Assembly: GCF_002973595.1 (NCBI RefSeq)
Contig: NZ_PVEO01000001.1
Span: 496,001-560,000, forward strand
Reading direction: 5' to 3'
DNA: 64,000 nt
Source of the DNA: Jejuia pallidilutea
GTDB lineage: Bacteria; Bacteroidota; Bacteroidia; Flavobacteriales; Flavobacteriaceae
A program made the position numbers and the translations under genes. The stretch's first letter is position 1; each line of letters begins with the position of its first letter. The notes beneath the pieces were generated by a model. The model saw nothing but the letters and a program-made list of their open reading frames with translations, had not been told where the DNA came from and ran no database searches. Positions 1-9,054 of this stretch are shown piece after piece.

Positions 1-91
1 TATTAGATTGACAACCTACTATCAATAATATCATTAAAAAATTTAAAATATTTTTAATCATTGTTCAATTCATTAAACATTAAAACTACTC

Positions 92-1585
92 TTAATTGTT
101 GTAAAATGCTTCATTTATTTTAATGGTGTTTTTGAAGTTCCTAATAGTTGTATCCTCATCAATAACCAAAGCTTCAATATTTGCTATTTCTGCGAAATCC
201 TCAAGTTGTTCTACGGTCACATTTTCGCTGTAACAGGTATGGTGCGCCCCTCCACCCAATATCCATGCTGTACAAGCTGTTTCAAAATCTGGCAACGGTT
301 TCCACATGATTCTTGCAACTGGTAACTTTGGTAAATCTTCCAAAACTTCCTCGCCTACAGTTTTATTAATCAATAACCTAAAACGGTTTCCAAAATCCAT
401 TAAACCAGCAACCAATGAGTCTCCTGCTCTGCCATTAAATACTAAACGTACAGGATCTTCTTTTCCTCCAATTCCTAAAGGATGTATTTCACACGACGGT
501 TTATTAGTCGCCAAAACAGGATCAACCTCCAACATATGCGACCCTAAAACTCTTGGAGCAGCAGGATCTAAATGATAAGTATAATCTTCCATAAAAGCAT
601 TTCCGCCTTCTAGGCCACTTCCCATCACTTTCATGGCTCGTATCAGAGCCGCAGTTTTCCAATCGCCTTCGCCAGCAAATCCATAGCCTTTTTGCATTAA
701 ACGTTGTACGGCAATACCAGGCAATTGTGCCATCCCGTGTAAATCTTCAAACGTATTTGTAAAACCTTTGAATCCGCCGTCTTCTAAAAATTTTTCAAGA
801 CCTAATTCTATGCGAGCTGCTTCTACTAAAGATGCTCTGTTTTTCCCTCCTTCAAGTAGTGAATCTACCATGTTATATGATGATTCATATTCTGTCATTA
901 ACTTATTTATAGCGGCTTCTGGGATATTATTAATGACTTCAACTAAATCACCTACTGCATAGGTATTTACAGAAAAACCAAATTTGGTTTCTGCTTCTAC
1001 TTTATCGCCATCGGTTACGGCAACGAAACGCATATTATCACCAAAACGTGCGAATTTTGCGCCTTGCCAATCGTTCCAACCTGCTGCAACGCGCGTCCAA
1101 TCTCCAATTTTCTTTTGAACAGGTTCTGATGCCCAATGCCCCACAACCACTTTTCTATTTTTACGCAAACGGCTAACCATAAATCCAAATTCACGATCGC
1201 CATGCGCCGATTGGTTTAGATTCATAAAATCCATATCCATAGTATCCCACGGAATATCTCTATTAAACTGCGTATGTAAATGCAACATCGGTTTTTGAAG
1301 AGCCGTTAGTCCTCTTATCCACATTTTAGCAGGGGAAAATGTATGCATCCAAGTGATGATTCCGATGCAATTTTGTTCCTGATTGGCAGCTGTTAGCGTT
1401 TCATAAATCTCCTCAGACGATTTTACCGTTGGCTTAAAAATAACTTTAACGGGAATGTATGTCGAATCATGCAATGCTTTAACAATTTTTGTTGAGTTTT
1501 CTGCAACCTGTTTTAAAGTTTCTGGTCCATATAAATCTTGACTTCCAGTTATAAACCAAACTTCTTTTTTAGAAATATCTATCAT
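92..1585 (-). CDS. araA: L-arabinose isomerase
   Basis: Converts L-arabinose to L-ribulose in the cytoplasm, the first step of arabinose catabolism. The 497-residue protein has the usual AraA length. The catalytic residues of the family are visible: E306 in GEGDWK, the glutamate of FMEDYTYH, the histidine of GSHMLEVDP and the histidine pair of [11 protein letters not shown] near the C-terminus. It is the last gene of a minus-strand araB-araD-araA operon and lies 22 bp after araD. It sits at the left end of a sulfated-glycan PUL, which implies arabinose is one of the released sugars. Identity is certain from the motifs. Confidence 0.97.
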   Translation of the reverse strand: MIDISKKEVWFITGSQDLYGPETLKQVAENSTKIVKALHDSTYIPVKVIFKPTVKSSEEIYETLTAANQEQNCIGIITWMHTFSPAKMWIRGLTALQKPMLHLHTQFNRDIPWDTMDMDFMNLNQSAHGDREFGFMVSRLRKNRKVVVGHWASEPVQKKIGDWTRVAAGWNDWQGAKFARFGDNMRFVAVTDGDKVEAETKFGFSVNTYAVGDLVEVINNIPEAAINKLMTEYESSYNMVDSLLEGGKNRASLVEAARIELGLEKFLEDGGFKGFTNTFEDLHGMAQLPGIAVQRLMQKGYGFAGEGDWKTAALIRAMKVMGSGLEGGNAFMEDYTYHLDPAAPRVLGSHMLEVDPVLATNKPSCEIHPLGIGGKEDPVRLVFNGRAGDSLVAGLMDFGNRFRLLINKTVGEEVLEDLPKLPVARIMWKPLPDFETACTAWILGGGAHHTCYSENVTVEQLEDFAEIANIEALVIDEDTTIRNFKNTIKINEAFYNN

Positions 1586-1607
1586 TTTTAAATGCTATTT
1601 TATTTGA

Positions 1608-2309
1608 TTATTGACCGTAATATGAGTTTGCACCATGTTTACGTTCATAATGTTTTTTAATTAATGAATCTTTTAATCTTGGAGCATTGGGATTAATTTG
1701 CTTTGTTAAATAAGCCATTTCTGCAATTACCTCAAGAACCTTACTATTATAAACCGCTTTTGCGGCATCTTTCCCCCAAGTAAATGGGCCGTGATTACCA
1801 ATGAGTATCATTTCCACTTCTTTATAAGAAAGTTGTTTATCTTTAAAACACTCTAAAATTTGAATGCCTGTATTGTGTTCGTAATTCCCTTCAATAAGGT
1901 CGTCTCGCATGGGTGGCGCACAAGGAATATCAGTCGTTAAATGATCGGCATGGGTGGTACCAAAAATAGGAATATCTAATTGCGATTGTGCCCAAGCTAC
2001 AGAATACGTAGCGTGCGTATGTGCAATGCCACCAATGTCTTCCCAATTTTTATAAAGAAAGGCATGCGTTTTAGTATCTGATGACGGTCTCATACTGCCT
2101 TCAATGACATTATTATTAAAATCGACAATAACAATATCCTCTGGCTTTAAAACCTCGTAGCCCACCCCACTTGGTTTGATGGCAAAAACACTATTTTTTC
2201 TATCAACAGCACTTACGTTTCCAAAAGTATATACCACTAAATTCAAGGCGTTTAACTGCATATTAGCCTCGTAACAGTCTTGCTTTAAATCTTTATATTT
2301 TGAACTCAT
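1608..2309 (-). CDS. araD: L-ribulose-5-phosphate 4-epimerase
   Basis: Epimerises L-ribulose 5-phosphate to D-xylulose 5-phosphate, which enters the pentose phosphate pathway. The 233-residue class II aldolase-fold protein matches the family length. The zinc-binding histidines are visible in GIAHTHATYSVAWAQ and in LIGNHGPFTWGKD, and the substrate-binding GNVSAVDR motif is near the N-terminus. It is the middle gene of the araB-araD-araA operon, 11 bp after araB and 22 bp before araA, so co-transcription is nearly certain. Confidence 0.96.
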   Translation of the reverse strand: MSSKYKDLKQDCYEANMQLNALNLVVYTFGNVSAVDRKNSVFAIKPSGVGYEVLKPEDIVIVDFNNNVIEGSMRPSSDTKTHAFLYKNWEDIGGIAHTHATYSVAWAQSQLDIPIFGTTHADHLTTDIPCAPPMRDDLIEGNYEHNTGIQILECFKDKQLSYKEVEMILIGNHGPFTWGKDAAKAVYNSKVLEVIAEMAYLTKQINPNAPRLKDSLIKKHYERKHGANSYYGQ

Positions 2310-2320
2310 AATTTATAGAT

Positions 2321-3985
2321 TTAATTTATAGATTCTATAAACTCACTTAACTCTGAATAGGAATTCATCAATAATTTATAGTATTCTATGGTTTCAATTT
2401 CAGGAAAATACTCCGCTTCAAAATCACTCCCCATGTGCTTACTTGCTTCAATGACATCTGGATATATACCTGCTGCCACCGCGGCGTAAATGGCCGCCCC
2501 CAATGCTGGAGCTTGATCCGATTTTGCTACTTTTATGGGTTTATTTAATACATTTGCTAAGGTTTGCATAATAAAAGGCGATTTCCTTGCTACACCTCCA
2601 ATACCAATAATACTATCTATTTGAACTTCTTCATCTTCAAAACGATCGACAATTTTTTTAGAACCAAAACATATCGCGTTAATCAATGCTTTAAAAATAT
2701 GCGGCGCTTTTGTGCCTAAAGACAAATTGGACATGGCCGCTTTTAAAGTTTGATTGGCATCGGGCGTTCTGCGTCCGTTAATCCAATCCAATGCTGTTGG
2801 AATACTCTCTGTCAAAGGAATTTGAGCCGCTTGCTCACTTAATACTTTTATAAAATTGGTTTCAATTTCTTCTTCTAGTTTCTTTTTTTGATCATTGGTA
2901 AGAATATCAGACACCAACACTAAATGCTCTATTGGCCAATACAAAACATCTTTGAACCATGCTAATACATCGCCAAATGCAGATTGTCCGGCTTCCAAGC
3001 CTATCCAACCAGGAATAACAGAACCTTCTACTTGACCACAAATACCTTTGATGGTTCTGTTTCCAATAATTTCTTTAGGCGATACCAAAACATCACAGGT
3101 GGAAGTTCCCATAACACGGACTAAAGTATTTTTATCGATTTTGGCTCCAACGGCTCCAGAATGTGCATCGAATGTCCCTACTGAAATTATTGTATTCGTT
3201 GTTAATCCTAATTTTTCTGCCCATGCGTTGCTTAAATTTCCTGCTACAACATCAGATGTATAGGTTTCTTCATAAAGCCGGCCTCTCAATTGTGATAAAT
3301 AAGGATCTAATTGTGACAAAAATGCTTCAGAAGGCAATCCGTTCCAATCCTCATGCCACATGGCTTTATGTCCTGCAGCACAGCGACTTCGTTTAAACGA
3401 TTTTAAGTCTTTATCTTCTATCAATAAATAGGTCATTAAATCGCAATGCTCCATCCAAGTATATGCTGCATTTTTCACGGCTTCGTCCTCTCTTACAATG
3501 TGCAGTATTTTTGCCCAAAACCATTCTGACGAATAAATACCGCCTTCATATTTTGTATAATTCACACCGCCCCAATTGGTCGCTAATGCATTGATTTCAT
3601 TTGCTTCATTGATAGCTGTATGGTCTTTCCATAAAACCATCATAGCATTTGGGTTCTCTTTGAAACCATCAACCATAGCAAGTGGTGTTCCATCTTTAGC
3701 TACAGGCACTGGAGATGAACCAGTGGTATCAACACAAATACCTTTTATGTTCGATGGATCCACCTGGGCTTGTTTTACAACGGCTTTTACCGTATTCTCC
3801 AAACCTTCAATATGATCTAATGGATGTTGACGGAACTGACTGATGGCTGCGTTACAGTATTTATTATCTACCCATCTTTGGTAATAATGTACACTAGAGG
3901 CCAACTCATTTCCAGAAGCTGTTTCAATGAGTACTGCTCTCACAGAATCTGAACCATAATCTAACCCTATCACGTATGTTTTCAT
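2321..3985 (-). CDS. araB: Ribulokinase
   Basis: Phosphorylates L-ribulose with ATP to give L-ribulose 5-phosphate. It is a 554-residue FGGY-type carbohydrate kinase; the N-terminal ATPase motif YVIGLDYGSDSVRAVL and the phosphate-binding CVDTTGSSPVPV segment are typical of AraB. The second domain carries the GGVARKSPFIMQTLANVL signature. It is the first gene of the operon and follows a 550-bp upstream region that carries one copy of the 22-bp palindrome shared with the PUL (4215-4236). This links arabinose catabolism to the neighbouring glycan genes. Confidence 0.96.
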   Translation of the reverse strand: MKTYVIGLDYGSDSVRAVLIETASGNELASSVHYYQRWVDNKYCNAAISQFRQHPLDHIEGLENTVKAVVKQAQVDPSNIKGICVDTTGSSPVPVAKDGTPLAMVDGFKENPNAMMVLWKDHTAINEANEINALATNWGGVNYTKYEGGIYSSEWFWAKILHIVREDEAVKNAAYTWMEHCDLMTYLLIEDKDLKSFKRSRCAAGHKAMWHEDWNGLPSEAFLSQLDPYLSQLRGRLYEETYTSDVVAGNLSNAWAEKLGLTTNTIISVGTFDAHSGAVGAKIDKNTLVRVMGTSTCDVLVSPKEIIGNRTIKGICGQVEGSVIPGWIGLEAGQSAFGDVLAWFKDVLYWPIEHLVLVSDILTNDQKKKLEEEIETNFIKVLSEQAAQIPLTESIPTALDWINGRRTPDANQTLKAAMSNLSLGTKAPHIFKALINAICFGSKKIVDRFEDEEVQIDSIIGIGGVARKSPFIMQTLANVLNKPIKVAKSDQAPALGAAIYAAVAAGIYPDVIEASKHMGSDFEAEYFPEIETIEYYKLLMNSYSELSEFIESIN

Positions 3986-4539
3986 AATCTGATTTTCTAA
4001 TAACTTAAATAAATTTAATGGACTTCAAAGCAATCAAACAAAAAAAACATATACACATGAAATACAAGTTCTTAACACAACAAATTGTCACTTTTATCGG
4101 TTTTTAACTAAGTAATTTTTTTTTATGTAAAAAAGAAACAAATTAATTTAAATCCATCAATTTAATTGTAGCACAATTTACTGGTATATTAATTTAGAGT
4201 CTAAGTCAAAAAAATCAAAAAACAAGTTTTTATTGAGTTAAAGACAATCACAATTATAGGAATTATCAAAATACATTCAATAAATGAAAAAAACGGATAG
4301 GCTTTTAAATGTTATTTTATGTTTATTTGAATATCCCTTTTTAAATAACAACTTAAATTAAAATGAACAACAACAAGCTTAAACCTCTTACTGCTAGACA
4401 ATATTACCGGTTCGGTTGTTCTCTGAAATGACTTAAAAGATGGGTATTCGTTCACATAATTTTGACATCCATACAAAAAGGTTAACAACCAACGAACCAA
4501 TAAAAGAAAAGCACAATTAATTCATCCAACTTATAAATA
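3986..4539. other. Divergent intergenic region upstream of araB
   Basis: This 554-bp region separates araB (minus) from the plus-strand Tat-signal gene at 4540. I see no convincing gene; a 62-codon open frame on the minus strand has no recognisable composition or neighbours. It contains runs of A and T and one copy of the PUL palindrome at 4215-4236, roughly 230 bp upstream of the araB start. I could not identify a clear TAnnTTTG box for either gene. Confidence 0.6.
4215..4236. promoter_or_regulatory. Candidate PUL operator, copy 1
   Basis: The 22-bp site reads TCAAAAAA, then CAAGTT, then TTTATTGA. It matches the copy at 27503 at 18 of 22 positions and has the same length as three other copies, all in intergenic DNA of this locus. 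A second TCAAAAAAA half-site lies just upstream at 4206. It is between araB and the 4540 gene and could serve either. Function is inferred from recurrence only. Confidence 0.45.
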
Positions 4540-5670
4540 ATGACTAAAGTAAACAGAAGAAAATTTATCAAAACCACGGCATCCGCCTCTGCTGCATTTA
4601 CATTGTTACCATATAGTTGTAAGATAATTGAGTCTCCATTTTCGAATAAAAATTTAAATCTGAAAGAAGTGCGTAATACTATTGGTCGTCATCTTAATCA
4701 TATTTTGGATAAAGACGGACCCTATGGAAGTTACCGCATAGGATTAAAACAGCGACCAGACCTGTACAGCTCATGTGATGTTGCACAAATTCGCACAATT
4801 TGGGGAGAAGACTTACATCAATCACTTTCAGAAAAACAACGGACAGAATGGGCAGATCACATCAATTCTTACATACAAAAACATCAATGGGATGGAAGCT
4901 ATTTTGATCGTTTGGGTCATTCCCCTCTTCATGGTAATGGTATGACGATTGGAGCTCTCGGAGTTCTTGGAGGCAAGCAGGCATTACCAGTAAAACTATA
5001 CGACAAATTCAATAGTCCGGAAAAAGTAATCTCTTGGCTGGAAAATATCAATTGGGCAAGACAATGGTCTGCCTCCCATCTTTTTTGGGGCGGAATTCAT
5101 TGTTATAGTATGAGTAAACATTGTACGGAAGATTGGTTAAACACCGTATTTGACTGGCTTGATCGAAACTTAGATGAGAAAACAGGTTGGTGGCGAAAAG
5201 GGATAGCCCATGACGACATACATCAGGCTCTGGGCGGAAGTGCTCATATTTTACCCATTTACCAACATAAAAATAGAGAATTTCCGTTTCCAGAACGGGT
5301 TATAGATAGTGTACTGGCTATGCAGTTACCCAACAAGCGATGGCTGCAACGGGAAGGTAATCCAGATTTAATGCATTATCTTGAATTGGATGCCCTGTAT
5401 GCATTAAAATATATGCAAGAGTTAGTACCCTATTATCGAAAATCAGATATTGAACATTCTGTGTATAAGTATGGCTTAGAGGTGATTAAATATTGGAAAA
5501 ATGAACAGGAAGCTCTTTTGGCGATGCACCCTCATCGCTTATTATCTGCGGTAGCAATATTTGGCTTACTACAATACCATCTTCCAGAAATGTTTTACGA
5601 TGACCGACAATGGACTGATATTTTTAGTGACATTCGGTTCTATAGAACGGATCTTGTTGAACGTTTATAA
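4540..5670 (+). CDS. Tat-exported protein of unknown function, probably alpha/alpha-barrel
   Basis: I do not recognise the family. The N-terminus has a twin-arginine signal (NRRKFIKTTASASAAFTLLPYS, split here as NRRKFIK followed by a hydrophobic stretch ending LLPYSCK), so it is probably folded in the cytoplasm with or without a cofactor and exported, possibly lipid-anchored at the Cys. The rest is rich in Trp, His and helix-forming stretches (HSPLHGNGMTIGALGVLGG, LFWGGIHCYSM, GWWRKGIAHDDIHQALGG), as seen in alpha/alpha-toroid glycoside hydrolases or lyases. It is the only plus-strand gene in the left part of the PUL and is convergent with the sulfatase at 5744. A glycan-active enzyme is a guess. 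Confidence 0.6.
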   Translation: MTKVNRRKFIKTTASASAAFTLLPYSCKIIESPFSNKNLNLKEVRNTIGRHLNHILDKDGPYGSYRIGLKQRPDLYSSCDVAQIRTIWGEDLHQSLSEKQRTEWADHINSYIQKHQWDGSYFDRLGHSPLHGNGMTIGALGVLGGKQALPVKLYDKFNSPEKVISWLENINWARQWSASHLFWGGIHCYSMSKHCTEDWLNTVFDWLDRNLDEKTGWWRKGIAHDDIHQALGGSAHILPIYQHKNREFPFPERVIDSVLAMQLPNKRWLQREGNPDLMHYLELDALYALKYMQELVPYYRKSDIEHSVYKYGLEVIKYWKNEQEALLAMHPHRLLSAVAIFGLLQYHLPEMFYDDRQWTDIFSDIRFYRTDLVERL

Positions 5671-5743
5671 CACTATTGAAATTATATCATATTATCCGAA
5701 CAAAATTTAAAATTTGAATACGCTTTCACTACCATTAACCTTT

Positions 5744-7456
5744 TTATTTAATTGTTATTGATTCTTTCAAGCGACCGTCTAATTGTGTTCTGAAAGCTTC
5801 AATTCGTTCCTTTTGGCTTTTATCTTTTGCGATGTTAGTCCATTCATTTGGGTCTACATCATGGTCGTATAATTCTTCAGCACCATTCTCATAACGCGTA
5901 TACCTGTACCTATTGTTCCGTAAAGAAAAATTGTGTGCTTTCTTTTCCCCTTGAACAATTTGTTTTCCATTTTCCACCCATTCTCCATAAGTAGCAATCA
6001 ATGCGGCATCAGGCCCTGACCAAGTATCAGTTTCTGGATTCTCTAAAAAAGGACGCAGTGAGAAACCGTCCAAAGAAGCCTGATTGGTATGCCTATTAGG
6101 CACATTGGAAATACCGCATAAATCGTTCAGCGTTGGATAGATATCTATTAAACTTACGGCATGATTAACGGTTTTTCCTTTTTGCTTGGCATTGGGCATA
6201 GCTATAATCAAAGGAATTCTACTGGACTCTTCCCAGTTGGTGTCTTTAAAATTATAATCTTTTTCGCCTAAATGAAATCCATGATCACTTGTAAAAACCA
6301 CAATGGTATTATCAGCATAATCACTGTTTTCTAATGCATCTAAGACTTTACCCAACTGGTCATCTGCAAAAGCGACACTTGCCAAATATGCTTGCATGAA
6401 TTTTTTCCACAGTAACTCTCCGCCTGCTCTCTTATATAAATCAAAACGATCAAAACCATATTTGCGTACATAATTTACAAAGTCCTGACAATCATCCAAA
6501 TCATTTTCCTTGTATGGAGGAAGTTGGATGTTTTCCAGCGGAAACATATCAAAATATTTTTTTGGCACAAACAATGGCGTGTGCGGTCTCACAAAACCAA
6601 CTCCCAAGAAAAAGGGGGCATCATGCTTTTCTTGAAGCTTTTTTATTGCCCATTGCGCTGAAAGTTCGTCTGGCATGGAATCTCTATGACGTTCATCTAT
6701 ATATTCAAACTTTGATGTCCCGTTATACCATCCATCAAAACCCGGAATATTCCTTTCAATATCTGGATCAAAATGAGGCACATCGGAAAGCGGACCAAAA
6801 CTGGTTTCCATGGAGGAGGCTATCTTAGCATGTTCGTCGGTAATAAAATTCGCCAAATACGCCATAGAAGGATGTAAAGTTTTTATAGTCTCACCATTGT
6901 AAACAAAAGGCCCATAAGAAGTTGGTTCGCCATAGGTACTTTGACCATTTTCATCAATCCATGTATTTTTGAAATCACCTTCAAAATGATGTAGCTTTCC
7001 AGTTCCATAAACTTGATATCCGTTGTTTTTAAAATGATCAAAAATACTCACAGCATCCTTAAGAACGGGACTTTCTTTCCAATGAATAAAATCCATTACC
7101 CCAGATTTATTAGGATAAATCCCACTAAATAAACTAGCACGTGAAGGTGCACATATAGGAAAGTTAGAATGTGCATTCATAAATAAAACACCTTCTTCTG
7201 CAAGCTTACTCATGTTTGGTGTATGGGCTTGGACACTTCCTCCCATACCTTCAACTACATCATTTAAATCGTCGCAGATAACAAACAAAACATTATACTT
7301 TTTTGAATTGATGGTTTCGTCCGGTGATTCCGCTACTTTAGTATTGTTGGAAACAACTCCTTTACAACCAAATGCAAAACAGATTATAAAAACACCTATC
7401 CAAATATTAATATTGGATTTTGTTGAAATATATATTTTTGAAAAGAAACCTTGCAT
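5744..7456 (-). CDS. S1 sulfatase, iduronate-2-sulfatase-like, lipoprotein
   Basis: Removes sulfate esters from a glycan after export. The 570-residue protein has a hydrophobic N-terminus ending in FAFGC, a plausible lipobox, so it is likely anchored at the cell surface or in the periplasm. The formylglycine signature CAPSRASLFSG is present with the modified cysteine at residue 102. The start of the fold, NVLFVICDDLNDVVEGMGG, is typical of iduronate-2-sulfatase-like S1 members, and TSDHGFHLGEKDYNFKD supplies metal-binding residues. It is the last gene of the minus-strand block, 4 bp after the sulfatase at 7461. No formylglycine-generating enzyme lies in the window. The S1 subfamily is not certain. 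Confidence 0.92.
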   Translation of the reverse strand: MQGFFSKIYISTKSNINIWIGVFIICFAFGCKGVVSNNTKVAESPDETINSKKYNVLFVICDDLNDVVEGMGGSVQAHTPNMSKLAEEGVLFMNAHSNFPICAPSRASLFSGIYPNKSGVMDFIHWKESPVLKDAVSIFDHFKNNGYQVYGTGKLHHFEGDFKNTWIDENGQSTYGEPTSYGPFVYNGETIKTLHPSMAYLANFITDEHAKIASSMETSFGPLSDVPHFDPDIERNIPGFDGWYNGTSKFEYIDERHRDSMPDELSAQWAIKKLQEKHDAPFFLGVGFVRPHTPLFVPKKYFDMFPLENIQLPPYKENDLDDCQDFVNYVRKYGFDRFDLYKRAGGELLWKKFMQAYLASVAFADDQLGKVLDALENSDYADNTIVVFTSDHGFHLGEKDYNFKDTNWEESSRIPLIIAMPNAKQKGKTVNHAVSLIDIYPTLNDLCGISNVPNRHTNQASLDGFSLRPFLENPETDTWSGPDAALIATYGEWVENGKQIVQGEKKAHNFSLRNNRYRYTRYENGAEELYDHDVDPNEWTNIAKDKSQKERIEAFRTQLDGRLKESITIK

Positions 7457-7460
7457 AAAT

Positions 7461-8990
7461 TTATTCTTTATCTATTATTTCTTGAATCATTTGATCCATT
7501 TTTTCAACCTGTTCCCTATTAGAACTTGCCACGTTAATTCTCTCTTCGGGGTCGGTTTCTAAATTATACAATTGGGGGTCGTGAGAAGCACCGCCTTCAA
7601 TACCTTTATTTGTATAATCGTTTAAAACCCTGTCTTTATCCATTGGCTGGATGTATTTCCATTTACCATCTCTGATAGAAAGTACAAACGACTCTTCTAG
7701 CATAGGGTGTGATGTTTGATTGGATTTTCCCAAAATAACATTTAAGATATCGTTACTATCCTCTGCTTCGTTTGAGTTTGGTGTATGGCCAACAAGTTTC
7801 GCCAGCGATGCATAAATATCTACTTGCGACCAGAGCGCATTATTTTCAGAAGTTTTTATTTTCCCCGGCCAATAAGTAATTGTTGGTACACGGGTACCTC
7901 CTTCAAAAGCGCTGTATTTTCCGCCTCTATAAATTCCAGATGGTTTGTGGTCGCCTAATTTTTCTATGGCAAAATCTTCATAACCATCATTAAGTACAGG
8001 GCCATTATCACTTGTAAAAATGATTAAAGTCTTATCTGCCAATTTCAACTTTTCAAGTTCTTTTACTATTTCTCCCGTTACCCAATCCATTTGGGCAATG
8101 GCATCACCACGGGGCCCCATACTACTAGCACCTTCAAAACGGGGATGTGGCAATCGAGGCACATGGATATCATGAAAAGAAAAATATAAAAAAAATGGCT
8201 GTTCTTTACTGGACTGAATAAAGTTTTTTGCTTTACCTGTCAATATATCAGGGAAATCTTCATCTTTCCATTCAGCGGAATACCCTCCTTTCATGGTACC
8301 TATTCTACTCACACCATTAATAATAGTGCCACTATGTTGCTCATCTGCCGCATAGCGCAATAATTCTGGATGTTTCCAGCCCGTTGGACGCGCTCCAATG
8401 GTGTCTGTTGTTTTATAACTTACTTCTAAAGAATCATTTTTGGAAAGATTGACTACTTTACCGTTTTCAGTATAAACAGCAGGTACTCTATCCCCTGTTG
8501 CCGGCAACAAGAAACTGTAATCAAATCCTATTTCATGTGGACCTGGTTTTAATGCTTTATTCCAATTGATATCGCCATTCCCTAGCCCTAAATGCCATTT
8601 TCCTATAACTGCAGTTTTATAACCTTCCGACTTTAGCATAGACGCTATAGTTGGAGTTTCTGGACGAATAAGTAAAGGCGCATCACCCGGAAGTATTTCT
8701 GCTTGTTGCCTAAAGGCATATCGACCTGTAAGCAAGGTATATCTTGAAGGGGTGCAAGTTGCAGCGGAACTATGAGCATCTGTAAAACGGACACCATTTT
8801 TTGCCAACTTATCAATATTTGGGGTTTTTACCCCTATTGCTCCATAACAGCTAACATCACCATATCCCAAATCGTCTACATAAAAAATGACAATATTGGG
8901 TTTTACTGTCGGTTTATCTTTTTTACAAGTCAGCAAAACAAATGAACCTAACAATAGAAATAAAGTTTTATATGATTTTATTAATCTCAT
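7461..8990 (-). CDS. S1 sulfatase, arylsulfatase A-like, lipoprotein
   Basis: A 509-residue secreted sulfatase. The N-terminus (MRLIKSYKTLFLLLGSFVLLTC) is a lipoprotein signal. Metal-binding VDDLGYGDVSCYGA is followed by the formylglycine motif CTPSRYTLLTGR, cysteine at residue 79, and then GKWHLGLG and TSDNGPVLNDGYEDF, which complete the S1 active site. It is separated from the next sulfatase by only 4 bp, so the two are translated from one message. The substrate is not readable from the sequence. Position after two GH2 genes suggests it acts on a sulfated galactose-containing oligosaccharide, which is inference. Confidence 0.93.
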   Translation of the reverse strand: MRLIKSYKTLFLLLGSFVLLTCKKDKPTVKPNIVIFYVDDLGYGDVSCYGAIGVKTPNIDKLAKNGVRFTDAHSSAATCTPSRYTLLTGRYAFRQQAEILPGDAPLLIRPETPTIASMLKSEGYKTAVIGKWHLGLGNGDINWNKALKPGPHEIGFDYSFLLPATGDRVPAVYTENGKVVNLSKNDSLEVSYKTTDTIGARPTGWKHPELLRYAADEQHSGTIINGVSRIGTMKGGYSAEWKDEDFPDILTGKAKNFIQSSKEQPFFLYFSFHDIHVPRLPHPRFEGASSMGPRGDAIAQMDWVTGEIVKELEKLKLADKTLIIFTSDNGPVLNDGYEDFAIEKLGDHKPSGIYRGGKYSAFEGGTRVPTITYWPGKIKTSENNALWSQVDIYASLAKLVGHTPNSNEAEDSNDILNVILGKSNQTSHPMLEESFVLSIRDGKWKYIQPMDKDRVLNDYTNKGIEGGASHDPQLYNLETDPEERINVASSNREQVEKMDQMIQEIIDKE

Positions 8991-9054
8991 AATTTAATAA
9001 TTTTGAATAAGTGATTGAAATATCTAAGGTGCTTTTAACTAATTTATCGAGTTA

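Noticed and set aside
4312-4500. A 62-codon minus-strand open frame between araB and the 4540 gene
   Set aside because: No recognisable motif, no ribosome site or partner, and composition like surrounding non-coding DNA.
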